From: an uncultured Lachnoclostridium sp.
Lineage (GTDB): Bacteria > Bacillota > Clostridia > Lachnospirales > Lachnospiraceae
Assembly (NCBI GenBank): GCA_944381625.1
Contig: CALWLW010000001.1
Coordinates: 310,001-374,000 of the forward strand
Reading direction: 5' to 3'
Length of the DNA: 64,000 nucleotides
In this document: positions 51,272-60,152 of the stretch, in pieces
How positions within the stretch are numbered: the stretch's first letter is position 1
Layout: each line of letters begins with the position of its first letter
Made by a program: the position numbers and the translations under genes
Notes under the pieces: model-generated
What the model was told of the DNA's origin: nothing
What the model saw: only the letters and a program-made list of their open reading frames with translations
The model's database searches: none

Positions 51272-53065
51272 ATGCCAAACATTACTGAAAGCATCCGCTA
51301 TGTGGGTGTCAACGACCACCAGGTGGATCTGTTCGAGGGACAGTATGTGGTTCCAAACGGCATGTCCTACAATTCCTACGTGATTCTGGACGAGAAAGTC
51401 GCCGTCATGGACACGGTGGACATCAACTTCACCCATGAGTGGCTGGACAATGTGGCCAACGTCCTGGACGGGCGCAAGCCGGACTATCTGGTCGTACAGC
51501 ACATGGAGCCGGACCACGCGGCCAACATCCAGAACTTCGTGAATACTTATCCGGAGACCGTCGTCGTCTCCACGGAAAAAGCCTTCGCCATGATGGACAA
51601 TTTCTTTGATATGGATATTGAGAACCGCAAGCTGATCGCAGAAAACGGCGGTTCCCTCTCCCTGGGCAGCCACGTACTCAACTTCGTCTATGCTCCCATG
51701 GTTCACTGGCCGGAGGTCATGGTAACCTATGAAAGCACGGAGAAAGTCCTGTTCTCCGCAGACGGCTTCGGAAAATTCGGCGCCCTGGACGTGGAAGAAG
51801 ACTGGGACGACGAATCCCGCCGTTACTTTATCGGTATCGTGGGCAAATACGGCGCACAGGTACAGGCGCTCTTAAAAGCCGCCTCCGGCCTGGATATTTC
51901 CATCATCTGCCCGCTGCACGGCCCCATCCTCACGGAGAACCTGGGACATTATCTGGAGAAATACGACATCTGGTCCTCCTACTCTGTGGAAGAAGAAGGC
52001 ATCATGATCGCCTACACCTCCGTCTACGGACATACCAAAAAGGCTGTGGAGATCCTGGCAGACAAGCTGAGAGCAAAGGGATGTCCCAAAGTTGTGGTCT
52101 ATGACCTGGCCAGGGACGACATGTCCAAGGCAGTGGCGGACGCGTTCCGCTACGGAAAACTGGTGCTGGCCACCACCACCTACAACGCGGGCATCTTCCC
52201 GTTCATGAGAGACTTCATCGACCATCTGACCGAGCGCAACTACCAGAACCGCACCATCGGCCTGATCGAGAACGGCTCCTGGTCCCCGCTGGCCGCCAAG
52301 GTGATGAAAGAGATGTTCTCCGAGAGCAAGAACATCAACTGGCTCAACACCACCGTCCGCATCATGTCCGCAGTCAAGAGCGAGACCAAGGACCAGCTGG
52401 AGGCTATGGCGGACGAGCTTTGCCGCGAATACATCGCCCAGTCTCCGGACGCCGCCAACAAGAACGACCTGACGGCTCTGTTCCGCATCGGCTACGGCCT
52501 GTATGTGGTGACCTGCAACGACGGCAAGAAGGACAACGGCCTGATCGTCAACACTGTAACCCAGGTGACCGACACCCCCAACCGCGTGGCGGTCAATATC
52601 AATAAGGCGAATTACTCCCACCATGTGATCAAACAGACGGGCGTACTGAATGTGAACTGCCTCTCTGTGGAAGCTCCGTTCTCCGTATTCCAGAACTTCG
52701 GTTTCCAGAGCGGACGCGCGGCGGACAAGTTTGCCGGCTGGACGGAAGTGCGTTCGGACAACGGACTGCGCATCCTTCCCAAGTACATCAACGCGGTACT
52801 CTCCCTCAAGGTGGAACAGTATGTGGATCTGGGCACCCACGGTATGTTCATCTGCTCCGTGACCGAAGCGCGCGTCATGAGCGACAAAGATACCATGACC
52901 TACACCTACTACCAGAACAACGTGAAGCCGAAACCCCAGACTGAAGGCAAGAAAGGCTTTGTGTGCAAGGTATGCGGTTACATCTATGAAGGAGACGAAC
53001 TTCCGGAGGATTTCATCTGCCCGCTGTGCAAGCACGGAGTGGTGGATTTTGAACCCATCCAGTAA
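51272..53065 (+). CDS. multidomain flavodiiron protein with flavin reductase and rubredoxin domains
   Basis: 597 residues. The metallo-beta-lactamase-like diiron domain (about 1-245) has HMEPDH (His77, Glu79, Asp81). The flavodoxin domain (about 252-390) has IAYTSVYGHTKKAV. A flavin-reductase-like split barrel (about 405-545) has FRIGYGLYVVTCND and NINKANYSHHVIKQTG. The rubredoxin ends the protein with CKVCGYIYEG...CPLCKHG. The family reduces oxygen to water or nitric oxide to N2O; the fused reductase and rubredoxin would bring electrons from NAD(P)H without partners. ATG 51272 has GGAGG eight bases upstream. Monocistronic, between its own promoter and terminator. Its codon use (many GAC, AAC, CTG) suggests high expression. 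Confidence 0.92.
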   Translation: MPNITESIRYVGVNDHQVDLFEGQYVVPNGMSYNSYVILDEKVAVMDTVDINFTHEWLDNVANVLDGRKPDYLVVQHMEPDHAANIQNFVNTYPETVVVSTEKAFAMMDNFFDMDIENRKLIAENGGSLSLGSHVLNFVYAPMVHWPEVMVTYESTEKVLFSADGFGKFGALDVEEDWDDESRRYFIGIVGKYGAQVQALLKAASGLDISIICPLHGPILTENLGHYLEKYDIWSSYSVEEEGIMIAYTSVYGHTKKAVEILADKLRAKGCPKVVVYDLARDDMSKAVADAFRYGKLVLATTTYNAGIFPFMRDFIDHLTERNYQNRTIGLIENGSWSPLAAKVMKEMFSESKNINWLNTTVRIMSAVKSETKDQLEAMADELCREYIAQSPDAANKNDLTALFRIGYGLYVVTCNDGKKDNGLIVNTVTQVTDTPNRVAVNINKANYSHHVIKQTGVLNVNCLSVEAPFSVFQNFGFQSGRAADKFAGWTEVRSDNGLRILPKYINAVLSLKVEQYVDLGTHGMFICSVTEARVMSDKDTMTYTYYQNNVKPKPQTEGKKGFVCKVCGYIYEGDELPEDFICPLCKHGVVDFEPIQ

Positions 53066-53133
53066 GCCGTAAATATTTAAAAAAATCCTGTCTCGCAGGC
53101 TTCCTGGCCTGCGGCAGGCTGCGCAAAACAGTC

Positions 53134-53190
53134 GCCCCGGCAGTCCGGGCCATACATTTCATGGTCCGCATACTGCCGGGGCACTTTTCG
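53134..53190. terminator. bidirectional terminator between flavodiiron and pepD genes
   Basis: GCCCCGGCAGT and ACTGCCGGGGC form a perfect 11-bp stem, with a smaller GGCCAT/ATGGTCC hairpin in the loop. On the plus strand ACTTTTCGTT follows; on the minus strand GACTGTTTT. It separates two convergent genes. Confidence 0.75.
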
Positions 53191-53196
53191 TTCTCG

Positions 53197-54645
53197 TTAT
53201 CGTTTCGTTTTCACAATCTCCAGGATATACCGCCACATCCGCTCCACCGACGGGATGCTCATGCGCTCTTTGGTGGTGTGGATATCCAGGATATCCGGAC
53301 CCATGGAGACGCAGTCCAGATCCGGGATCTTAGAAGCCAGGATCCCGCACTCCAGTCCCGCGTGGATCGCCTGTACCTCCGGCTTCCGGCCGAACATTTC
53401 TTCATAGATCCGCACCATGTCCTCCCGAAGCCTGGAATCCCTGCGGTATTCCCAGGCCGGATACACACCGCTCACCTCCATGCTTCCGCCCAGATATTCG
53501 GTCAGGAATTTCATACGTCCGGTCAGCCGTTCTTTCGCCGCCTCCACAGAACTGCGCAGGGCGTAGGAAAGGCAGATCCCATCTTCCCTGGTCCGCACAA
53601 TGCCCAGGTTCAGAGACGTTTCCACCAGTCCGGGTATCTCCCGGCTCATGGCCTGTACGCCGTCCGGCAGGGCCAGAATCAGGGCCAGCGCCCTCTCCTG
53701 GCTCTCCTTACAGAAAGCATCCGCTTCCCACGCGCCTTCCCATTCCAGCCGCAGCCGGAGGGACGGCTCCGCGGCCGACAGCTCCGTTTCCAGTCTCTGA
53801 GCCCGTGCCGCGCACAACTCATCCGCCGCTTCCCTCTGCTGCTCCGGGATCAGCAGAACCGCCTGGGCCCGCACGGGAATGGCATTGTCTTTCTCCCCGC
53901 CTTCCAGGGAGACGATCCGGCAGTTCACGATTTCGCACAGCGTCCCCAGCACTTCCGCCAGCAGGCGGTTCGCGTTTCCACGGCCTTTGTGGATCTCCGT
54001 GCCGGAATGTCCGCCCTGCAGTCCCTCCAGCGTCAGAACCGCCTTCACGCCGTCCCCGTGGGATCTTTCCACGGGCAGGCAGACTTCCGCGCGGCTGCCG
54101 CCCGCGCAGCCGGCCAGCAGGATGCCTTCCTCCTCAGAATCCAGGTTCAGCACGGTATGCCCCTTCAGCATGGAGACGTCCAGCGCCGAAGCCCCCTCCA
54201 TGCCCATCTCCTCACAGCTGGTAAAGACCACTTCCAGCCTGGGATGGGGGATATGATCGTCGTCCAATAGCGCCAGCCCATAAGCCACCGCGATGCCGTC
54301 GTCCCCGCCCAGGGTCGTGCCGCGGGCACAGACCCAGTCTCCTTCCGTCTGCAGATCCAGCCCGTCTTTTTCAAAATCCAGGGCGCAGCCTTCCTCTTTC
54401 ACGCAGACCATGTCCAGATGGCCCTGCAGGATCAGCGGTTCCGCGTCCTCATATCCAGCGGAAGCCTCCTTGATGATTACCACGTTCCACGCGCTGTCCT
54501 GGTGCACTTCCAATCCACGTTCTTTTGCGAACCGGACGCAGTAATCACTGACCGCCTTCTCGTTGTGGGAACCGTGGGGAATCCCGCACAGTTCCTCAAA
54601 ATAATTCCACACGCCCCTGGGCTCAAGCCCCTGCAATATCTTCAT
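53197..54645 (-). CDS. pepD: aminoacyl-histidine dipeptidase (PepD, M20 family)
   Basis: 482 residues. A cytoplasmic zinc dipeptidase. Ligand blocks are visible in order: LQGHLDMVC (first His and Asp), TLGGDDGIAVAYG (bridging Asp), FTSCEEMGMEGA (Glu pair), NLDSEEEG, and the late AIHAGLECGI. A lid/dimerisation domain lies about 205-385. It splits Xaa-His and other dipeptides for amino-acid supply. ATG 54645 has AGGAGG eight bases upstream. The gap before it carries a GTCCGCC/GGCGGAC hairpin (54686-54721) that separates it from the clp-like gene. Confidence 0.92.
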   Translation of the reverse strand: MKILQGLEPRGVWNYFEELCGIPHGSHNEKAVSDYCVRFAKERGLEVHQDSAWNVVIIKEASAGYEDAEPLILQGHLDMVCVKEEGCALDFEKDGLDLQTEGDWVCARGTTLGGDDGIAVAYGLALLDDDHIPHPRLEVVFTSCEEMGMEGASALDVSMLKGHTVLNLDSEEEGILLAGCAGGSRAEVCLPVERSHGDGVKAVLTLEGLQGGHSGTEIHKGRGNANRLLAEVLGTLCEIVNCRIVSLEGGEKDNAIPVRAQAVLLIPEQQREAADELCAARAQRLETELSAAEPSLRLRLEWEGAWEADAFCKESQERALALILALPDGVQAMSREIPGLVETSLNLGIVRTREDGICLSYALRSSVEAAKERLTGRMKFLTEYLGGSMEVSGVYPAWEYRRDSRLREDMVRIYEEMFGRKPEVQAIHAGLECGILASKIPDLDCVSMGPDILDIHTTKERMSIPSVERMWRYILEIVKTKR

Positions 54646-54744
54646 CTTCTTATCCTCCTGTAAATACCTGACCGATTTGCGCGGCGTCCGCCTTACTGCT
54701 CCCCGCAGCTCCCCGGCGGACATGCGGCGGCGTCCGCCCGTCTT

Positions 54745-55398
54745 TTACCGCTCCGCCATCATCTGGTGCAGCATCTGAAACGCTTCCTTGATGCCGCCCA
54801 CTTCGTCGATGATCCCCTCCTGAACCGCCTGTTTTCCCACCAGGACACTTCCCACATCCTTGGTCAGCTCCCCGGTCTCCAGCATCAGTTTCATCAGCCG
54901 GTCCATGCGCACCCGGCTGTGTTCCACAATAAAACTGCTGATCCGGTCCTGGATCTTCTGAAAATAGTCAAAGGTCTGGGCCACCCCGATGATCAGACCC
55001 GTCATCCGCACCGGATGGATCATCATGGTTCCGGTGGGGACGATGAAAGAGTAATCCGTGGATACCGCCAGCGGCACGCCAATGGAATGGCTTCCGCCCA
55101 GCACCAGCGACACGGACGGCTTGCTCAGGGACGCGATCATCTCCGCGATGGCCAGGCCGCTCTCCACATCGCCGCCCACCGTATTGATCAGCACCAGAAG
55201 GCCGTGGATCTGAGGATTCTCCTCCACCGCCGCCAGCATGGGGATCACATGCTCATATTTCGTCGTCTTGCTGTTAGCCGCCAGGCACTCGTGCCCTTCG
55301 ATCTCCCCGATCACCGTCAGGATCTGTATATGCGACCCTTCCCTGCCCAACAGCTCCTCGGGCTGCCCGTATTTCTCCAGTTTATCCTGTTCTGCCAT
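54745..55398 (-). CDS. ClpP/TepA-family serine protease
   Basis: 217 residues of the ClpP/crotonase fold. Active-site regions are VLGGSHSIGVPLAV with the nucleophile serine, MMIHPVRMTG with the catalytic His, and a later Asp. The stretch LLVLINTVGGDVESGLAIAEM with its GGDV oxyanion strand is typical. The sequence is closer to TepA/YmfB (translocation-enhancing protein) than to housekeeping ClpP, which has a FMIHQP-type motif. It may process signal peptides or small substrates. The ATG follows directly after a terminator T-tract, so the ribosome site (AGAAAGG) is inside the terminator stem. Confidence 0.82.
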   Translation of the reverse strand: MAEQDKLEKYGQPEELLGREGSHIQILTVIGEIEGHECLAANSKTTKYEHVIPMLAAVEENPQIHGLLVLINTVGGDVESGLAIAEMIASLSKPSVSLVLGGSHSIGVPLAVSTDYSFIVPTGTMMIHPVRMTGLIIGVAQTFDYFQKIQDRISSFIVEHSRVRMDRLMKLMLETGELTKDVGSVLVGKQAVQEGIIDEVGGIKEAFQMLHQMMAER

Positions 55399-55449
55399 AA
55401 AAAAACCAGCCTTTCTTCCATACTGATATCAGTATGGGCAAAAGGCCGG
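55399..55449 (-). terminator. terminator abutting the clp-like start codon
   Basis: On the minus strand CCGGCCTTTT pairs with AGAAAGGCTGG (one G-U pair), an internal 2x2 mismatch follows, then a perfect 20-base palindrome CCATACTGATATCAGTATGG, and the stem ends in seven T right before the ATG. A canonical terminator for metY that also hides the ribosome site of the next gene, so it could act as an attenuator. Confidence 0.75.
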
Positions 55450-55521
55450 CCTTCTATACCCGCGAGCAACGAGCCGAGCGGACGTGCTGGCATCTTCAGC
55501 GCCAACCGCAGCGCAGCCCGC

Positions 55522-56805
55522 TTACACCTGCTCCAGCGCCTGCTCCAGGTCCTCGATGATATCCAGCGGATTCTCGATCCCCACGGAGAGACGGATCATG
55601 CCCGGCGTCACGCCGGCCTCTTTAAGCTGCTCCTCGTTCATCTGCCGGTGCGTGTGACTTGCCGGATGGAGGACGCAGGTACGGGCGTCCGCCACATGGG
55701 TGACAATCGCGCACAGCTTCAGGCTGTCCATGAACCGCACCGCGTCTTCTTTCGTCCCCTTGAGGCCGAAAGACAGCACGCCGCAGGTGCCGTTCGGCAT
55801 ATATTTCTGCGCCAGTTCATAATACCGGTCTCCCGGAAGCATCGCACAGTTGACAAATTCCACTTTCGGATGATCTTTCAGGAACTCAGCGACTTTTTTC
55901 GCATTGCTGCAGTGTTTCTCCACCCGCAGAGGCAGCGTCTCCAGTCCCACATTCAGCAGGAAAGAATTCATGGGAGACGGAATGCTTCCCAGATCACGCA
56001 TGAGCTGCGCCGTCGCCTTGGTGATAAACGCTTTTTTCCCAAACTGCTTCGTATATACAACGCCGTGGTAGGTCTCGTCCGGTGTGGTCAGCCCCGGGAA
56101 CTTCTCCCCATGGGCGTCCCAGTCGAAATTTCCGCTGTCCACGATACAGCCGCCCACTGCCATGGCATGGCCGTCCATGTATTTGGTTGTGGAATGAGTC
56201 ACAATATCCGCGCCGAACTCAAAGGGACGGCAGTTCACCGGTGTGGCAAAGGTATTGTCCACGATCAGCGGAACTCCGTGGGCGTGGGCCAGATCCGCAA
56301 ATTTCCGGATATCCAGCACTACCAGCGCCGGATTGGCGATGGTCTCTCCCACTACGGCCTTCGTATTGGGACGGAACGCCTTCTCGATCTCCTCCGCAGG
56401 CGCGTCCGGGTCCACAAAAGTACATTCAATCCCCATTTTGTGAATAGTGGCCGCATACAGGTTAAAAGTGCCGCCATAAACCTTGGCGGAGCATACGATG
56501 TGATCTCCTGCCTGGCACAGGTTGGCGATGGTATAGAAGTTCGCCGCCTGTCCGGAAGAGGTCAGCATGGCCGCCACGCCGCCTTCCAGCTCCGCAATCT
56601 TCTGGGCCACCGCATCGTTGGTGGGGTTCTGGAGGCGGGTATAGAAATACCCCTCGGCGGCCAGATCGAACAGCGCGCCCATCTCCTCCGAAGTATCGTA
56701 TTTAAACGTGGTGCTCTGATAAATGGGAAGCCCCCTGGGTTCCCCGTTCCCGGGTTTCCATCCTGCCTGTATGCAGATGGTATCCGGTCTGAATGGTTTT
56801 TTCAT
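55522..56805 (-). CDS. metY: O-acetylhomoserine sulfhydrylase (MetY type)
   Basis: 427 residues, a fold-type I PLP enzyme. It makes homocysteine (or methionine/cysteine analogues) from O-acetylhomoserine and sulfide. Blocks are TRLQNPTNDAVAQKIAELEGG, SSGQAANFYTIANL, VDNTFATPVNCRPFEFGAD, the PLP lysine in STTKYMDGH, and the C-terminal HPASHTHRQM and IRLSVGIENPLDI. Length is the family norm. It ends at the terminator 55399-55449. No SAM riboswitch or T-box is recognisable in the 40-base gap upstream. Confidence 0.93.
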   Translation of the reverse strand: MKKPFRPDTICIQAGWKPGNGEPRGLPIYQSTTFKYDTSEEMGALFDLAAEGYFYTRLQNPTNDAVAQKIAELEGGVAAMLTSSGQAANFYTIANLCQAGDHIVCSAKVYGGTFNLYAATIHKMGIECTFVDPDAPAEEIEKAFRPNTKAVVGETIANPALVVLDIRKFADLAHAHGVPLIVDNTFATPVNCRPFEFGADIVTHSTTKYMDGHAMAVGGCIVDSGNFDWDAHGEKFPGLTTPDETYHGVVYTKQFGKKAFITKATAQLMRDLGSIPSPMNSFLLNVGLETLPLRVEKHCSNAKKVAEFLKDHPKVEFVNCAMLPGDRYYELAQKYMPNGTCGVLSFGLKGTKEDAVRFMDSLKLCAIVTHVADARTCVLHPASHTHRQMNEEQLKEAGVTPGMIRLSVGIENPLDIIEDLEQALEQV

Positions 56806-56845
56806 GTTTGTACCTTCTTTCTGCCGTTCTCTGCCGCCGGAAGCC

Positions 56846-57769
56846 TCAGTTCTGGCTCATATACCGATTCTTTAGTTCCAGGACCATGCCCTGGTAGGTG
56901 TCTTTGCACGCCTCGTACTCCTGTGCCCGGATCATGCGGATACAGGGTACCAGATAGTCTTCATATAATCCAAGATAAATTTCCCGGCTGTTCTCTTCTT
57001 TTTCGATCCGCTTCACAATGGTGGGGGCGATATCGTAATATTCGTCCACCATGGCGCGGCCTTCCTCCGTGGCCTCCATGTACTGATCCCTGTACGCCTT
57101 TAAAAGCGTCAGTTCCTCACAGTCCGTGCCCTTGCCCAGTCCTTCGCACACGGCGGTGGTCACATAGCAGAGCTTCCTGCGGAAGCCTTTGTTGATCTCG
57201 TCGTAGGTGGCTTTCCCCAGGTTCGTCTGGAATGTCTCATTCCAGTGACTGATCAGGCAGTCGGCAAACGGTTCGGAAAAACCGGCCGGATATTTCATCA
57301 CCGACGGCACCAGATATACGCTGACCAGGAAATTATAATCCAGCTGGCGTTGGGTACGGCGTCCTTTAAAACGGATTCCATCCAGTTCTTCCCGGGCCGT
57401 CCGGGTCAGATGTTCCGCCAGCTCCTTCAGGCTGTCTTCCGGGTTCTCCCCGTACTGGTAGATCTGATCCAGCGCCTCAAACAACTCCCTGCGCGCGGCG
57501 TAATAATTCTCAAACTCGCCTTCGTACAGATTCTTTTTGAAATTATCCATGGGATTGTAGCAGGTGCGGATCACCTGCTGAAGTTCCTGCCTTGCTTTGT
57601 CAAAGTATTCCTGCCAGGCCTCCTGGCCCAGCTTCTTCTTCTCTTCTGCGGCTCCCAGCGCCTCATCCACGCGGATCTCCTCTCCGCAGTACATACAGAT
57701 CACCTTTTCCCGGTCGTCGGGAACCTGGATCACCTGCCGGCATTTGGGGCATGTTCCTTCTCTAAACAT
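56846..57769 (-). CDS. zinc-ribbon protein with CFI-box C-terminal motif
   Basis: 307 residues. The N-terminus is a zinc ribbon (CPKCRQVIQVPDDREKVICMYCG). A long helical middle part follows (EEKKKLGQEAWQEYFDKARQ and on). Near residues 208-240 lies CYVTTAVCEGLGKGTDCEELTLLKAYRDQYM (quoted in pieces: CYVTTAVCEGLG, DCEELTLLKAYRD), the CFI-box-CTERM motif of unknown function found in Firmicutes. No enzyme motif. It is cytoplasmic by absence of signal or membrane segments. It follows yebC by 5 bases, so probably cotranscribed. Confidence 0.75.
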   Translation of the reverse strand: MFREGTCPKCRQVIQVPDDREKVICMYCGEEIRVDEALGAAEEKKKLGQEAWQEYFDKARQELQQVIRTCYNPMDNFKKNLYEGEFENYYAARRELFEALDQIYQYGENPEDSLKELAEHLTRTAREELDGIRFKGRRTQRQLDYNFLVSVYLVPSVMKYPAGFSEPFADCLISHWNETFQTNLGKATYDEINKGFRRKLCYVTTAVCEGLGKGTDCEELTLLKAYRDQYMEATEEGRAMVDEYYDIAPTIVKRIEKEENSREIYLGLYEDYLVPCIRMIRAQEYEACKDTYQGMVLELKNRYMSQN

Positions 57770-57774
57770 CTTTT

Positions 57775-58503
57775 CTACTCATCCCAGTTGTGGTAGACCG
57801 CCTGGACGTCGTCGTCATCATCCAGAAGATCCAGTGTACGGTTCAAAAACTTAATATCATTCTCATCGGTGAGAGACACATAATTCTGAGGGATCATCTT
57901 CACCTCTGCCTCCGCCATGGGAATCCCCTGGGTCTCCAGCGCCTCGCGCACCGCCGAGAAATCATCCGGCGAAGTCAGGATCTCGAAGCTGTCTTCCTCC
58001 TCGGTGAAATCCTCCGCTCCTGCGTCCAGAGCCGTCATCATCAGATCGTCCGGGTCCGCATCGCATTCTTCCCGGTCAATGATAATCTGTCCCTTCTGGT
58101 CAAACATATAGGAGACGCAGCCCGTGGTTCCCAGGCTGCCGTTGCCTTTGGTAAAAGCGTTGCGCACATTGGACGCCGTCCGGTTCTTGTTGTCGGTCAG
58201 CGCCTCCACGATGATAGCGATGCCTCCCGGTCCGTATCCTTCATATGTAACATGCTCGTAGTTGACGGCGCCGGCGTCCCCGGCCGCCCTCTTGATCCCT
58301 CGCTCAATGGTATCGTTGGGCATATTGTTGGCCTTCGCCTTGGCGATCACGTCGCGCAGGCGGCTGTTATTGTTCGGGTCCGGGCCTCCTTCTTTGACCG
58401 CCACAGCGATCTCACGTCCGATAATCGTAAAAATCTTTCCCTTCGCCGCATCATTCTTCTCTTTTTTATGCTTTATGTTTGCGAATTTGGAATGTCCTGA
58501 CAT
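57775..58503 (-). CDS. yebC: YebC/PmpR-family protein
   Basis: 242 residues. The N-terminus [22 protein letters not shown] is diagnostic, followed by [49 protein letters not shown] and the acidic C-terminal domain. Known either as a transcription regulator or, from recent work on YebC proteins, as a translation factor easing polyproline stalls. ATG 58503 has AAGGAG seven bases upstream. It has its own promoter just past the mazF stop. Confidence 0.95.
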   Translation of the reverse strand: MSGHSKFANIKHKKEKNDAAKGKIFTIIGREIAVAVKEGGPDPNNNSRLRDVIAKAKANNMPNDTIERGIKRAAGDAGAVNYEHVTYEGYGPGGIAIIVEALTDNKNRTASNVRNAFTKGNGSLGTTGCVSYMFDQKGQIIIDREECDADPDDLMMTALDAGAEDFTEEEDSFEILTSPDDFSAVREALETQGIPMAEAEVKMIPQNYVSLTDENDIKFLNRTLDLLDDDDDVQAVYHNWDE

Positions 58504-58537
58504 AAATTCACTCCTTTTCCTTCTTTCGTTCTTTTGT

Positions 58538-58566
58538 AATATAACACGCTGAATCAGGGTTGGCAA
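58538..58566 (-). promoter_or_regulatory. promoter of yebC
   Basis: On the minus strand TTGCCA, a 17-base spacer, TATATT, ending 34 bases before the yebC ATG and starting two bases after the mazF stop. Confidence 0.6.
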
Positions 58567-58568
58567 GC

Positions 58569-58919
58569 CTATGTATCCAATTCCAGACTGATTTTCAGAG
58601 CGTAATCAATTTTCTCCAGTATGGATGCATCCAGATGGCAGACCTTGTCTTTCAGTCTTTTTTTGTCGATGGTGCGCAGCTGCTCCAGCAGTATGACCGA
58701 ATCCTTCACCATATGGTGGGAAGCCGCGTCCAGTTCCACATGGGTGGGCAGCTTCGCTTTATTCATCTTGGATGTGATGGCGGCGCAGATCACCGTGGGG
58801 CTGTGCCGGTTTCCCACATCATTCTGTATAATCAGCACCGGGCGGATGCCTCCCTGTTCCGACCCGATCACTGGTCTTAAGTCTGCATAATATACGTCGC
58901 CACGTCTGATTGTCACCAT
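58569..58919 (-). CDS. mazF: MazF/NdoA-type mRNA interferase without adjacent antitoxin
   Basis: 116 residues, normal for Maz[31 protein letters not shown] carries the catalytic Arg of the GGIRPV loop; the central [23 protein letters not shown] and C-terminal LRTIDKKRL match NdoA of Bacillus. It cuts single-stranded mRNA at short sites and is normally held by an antitoxin. In Bacillus the order is alr-ndoAI-ndoA, but here only 45 bases separate alr and mazF, too few for an antitoxin. ATG 58919 has CGGAG five bases upstream; GTG 58925 is the alternative. Confidence 0.9.
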   Translation of the reverse strand: MVTIRRGDVYYADLRPVIGSEQGGIRPVLIIQNDVGNRHSPTVICAAITSKMNKAKLPTHVELDAASHHMVKDSVILLEQLRTIDKKRLKDKVCHLDASILEKIDYALKISLELDT

Positions 58920-58964
58920 GTTCACTCCGATCTGTTAGGTAATGTCAGTCAGAGTATTTCCATC

Positions 58965-60152
58965 CTAATTGGGTTCTATTCCAGTTGTTTCAAAATAATC
59001 CTGCGTCGCCGCCACCTTTCCGTTCCTCCAGAAACGCCGGGGCACCCGTTTGCCGATGTCGCAGGCCAGTTCATAATTGAAGCGTCCGGACAGTTCTCCC
59101 AGAAACTCCATGGTGATCTCCTGGCCTCCCTCGGAGCCGATCAGCGTCACCATATCGCCCTCCCTGGCGTCGGGGATATCCGTCACATCCACCATGAACT
59201 GGTCCATGCAGACCCTGCCCGTAATGGGCGCGCGCCGTCCCCGGATCAGCACATATCCTTTGTTGGACAGAGAACGGGGGTAACCGTCCCCGTATCCCAC
59301 CGGTATGGTGGCGATACGCATCCGATGCTCTGCCACGAACATGCCGCCATAACTGATCGCCGTCCCAGGCTCCACGTCTTTGATAAACGCCACATGGCTC
59401 TTCAGGGACATCACCGGCGTAATCGCCACTGCGAATTTATTCACCTCGTCCGACGGGTACAGCCCATAGATGGAGATCCCCGCCCGTACCGCGTCCAGGT
59501 TGGCTTCCTTCAGGTCGAAGATGCCCGCCGTATTGGAACAGTGGCGCATCGGGATCTCAATTCCCCGCTCTTCCAGCATGCGGGAAAAATCCAGGTAACG
59601 GGAAAGCTGCTGTCTGGCAGCTTCTTTATCCTTTTCGTCCGCACGGGCAAAATGAGTGAACAGACCTTCGATCTGTACCTGGGGCAGAAGGCTGATCTCC
59701 TTTACCGCATCCGCGCTGTCCCCGTCGTCCGGAAACCCGATGCGTCCCATGCCCGTATCCACCTTGATATGCAGGTACGCAGTCTTCCCCTGGCGCACCG
59801 CCTCCTCCGAGAGCTGCCTTGCCATGGACAGCTTGAACACCGCCAGCCGGATATCGTACCGGACCGCGTCCTCATACCCGTCCGGAAAGACGAACCCCAG
59901 CACCAGAATCGGCTTTTGGACGCCTTCCCGCCGAAGCATCACCGCTTCCTCGATGGTGGCCACGGCGGATCCCCAGATATAATCCAGTTCTTCCGCCATG
60001 CGGGCGATGGGAACCGCCCCGTGGCCATATCCGTCCGTCTTCACCACGGCGATGATCCGGGTCTCCTTTTCCAGATTATTTTTCATGTTTTTTAAATTAT
60101 ATGCGGCGGCATCCAGATTGATCTCCGCGCACACCCGTAAATACAGCTTCAT
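58965..60152 (-). CDS. alr: alanine racemase
   Basis: 395 residues. It makes D-alanine for peptidoglycan. The PLP lysine is Lys38 in AVVKTDGYGHGAV. Other blocks are HIKVDTGMGRIGF, RHCSNTAGIFDL, RAGISIYGLYPS, AISYGGMFVAEHRMRIATIPVGYGDGY (with the catalytic Tyr in ISYGG) and GRVCMDQFMVDVT. A C-terminal tail of about 20 residues follows the usual end. The start overlaps the stop of nnrD as ATGA. Confidence 0.95.
   Translation of the reverse strand: MKLYLRVCAEINLDAAAYNLKNMKNNLEKETRIIAVVKTDGYGHGAVPIARMAEELDYIWGSAVATIEEAVMLRREGVQKPILVLGFVFPDGYEDAVRYDIRLAVFKLSMARQLSEEAVRQGKTAYLHIKVDTGMGRIGFPDDGDSADAVKEISLLPQVQIEGLFTHFARADEKDKEAARQQLSRYLDFSRMLEERGIEIPMRHCSNTAGIFDLKEANLDAVRAGISIYGLYPSDEVNKFAVAITPVMSLKSHVAFIKDVEPGTAISYGGMFVAEHRMRIATIPVGYGDGYPRSLSNKGYVLIRGRRAPITGRVCMDQFMVDVTDIPDAREGDMVTLIGSEGGQEITMEFLGELSGRFNYELACDIGKRVPRRFWRNGKVAATQDYFETTGIEPN

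Noticed and set aside
51872..53035. A 387-codon minus-strand frame opposite the flavodiiron gene
   Set aside because: The peptide is rich in His, Val and Gly from reverse-read GAC/CTG codons; antisense shadow.
56806..56845. S-adenosylmethionine or T-box riboswitch before metY
   Set aside because: The gap is only 40 bases and shows no such structure.
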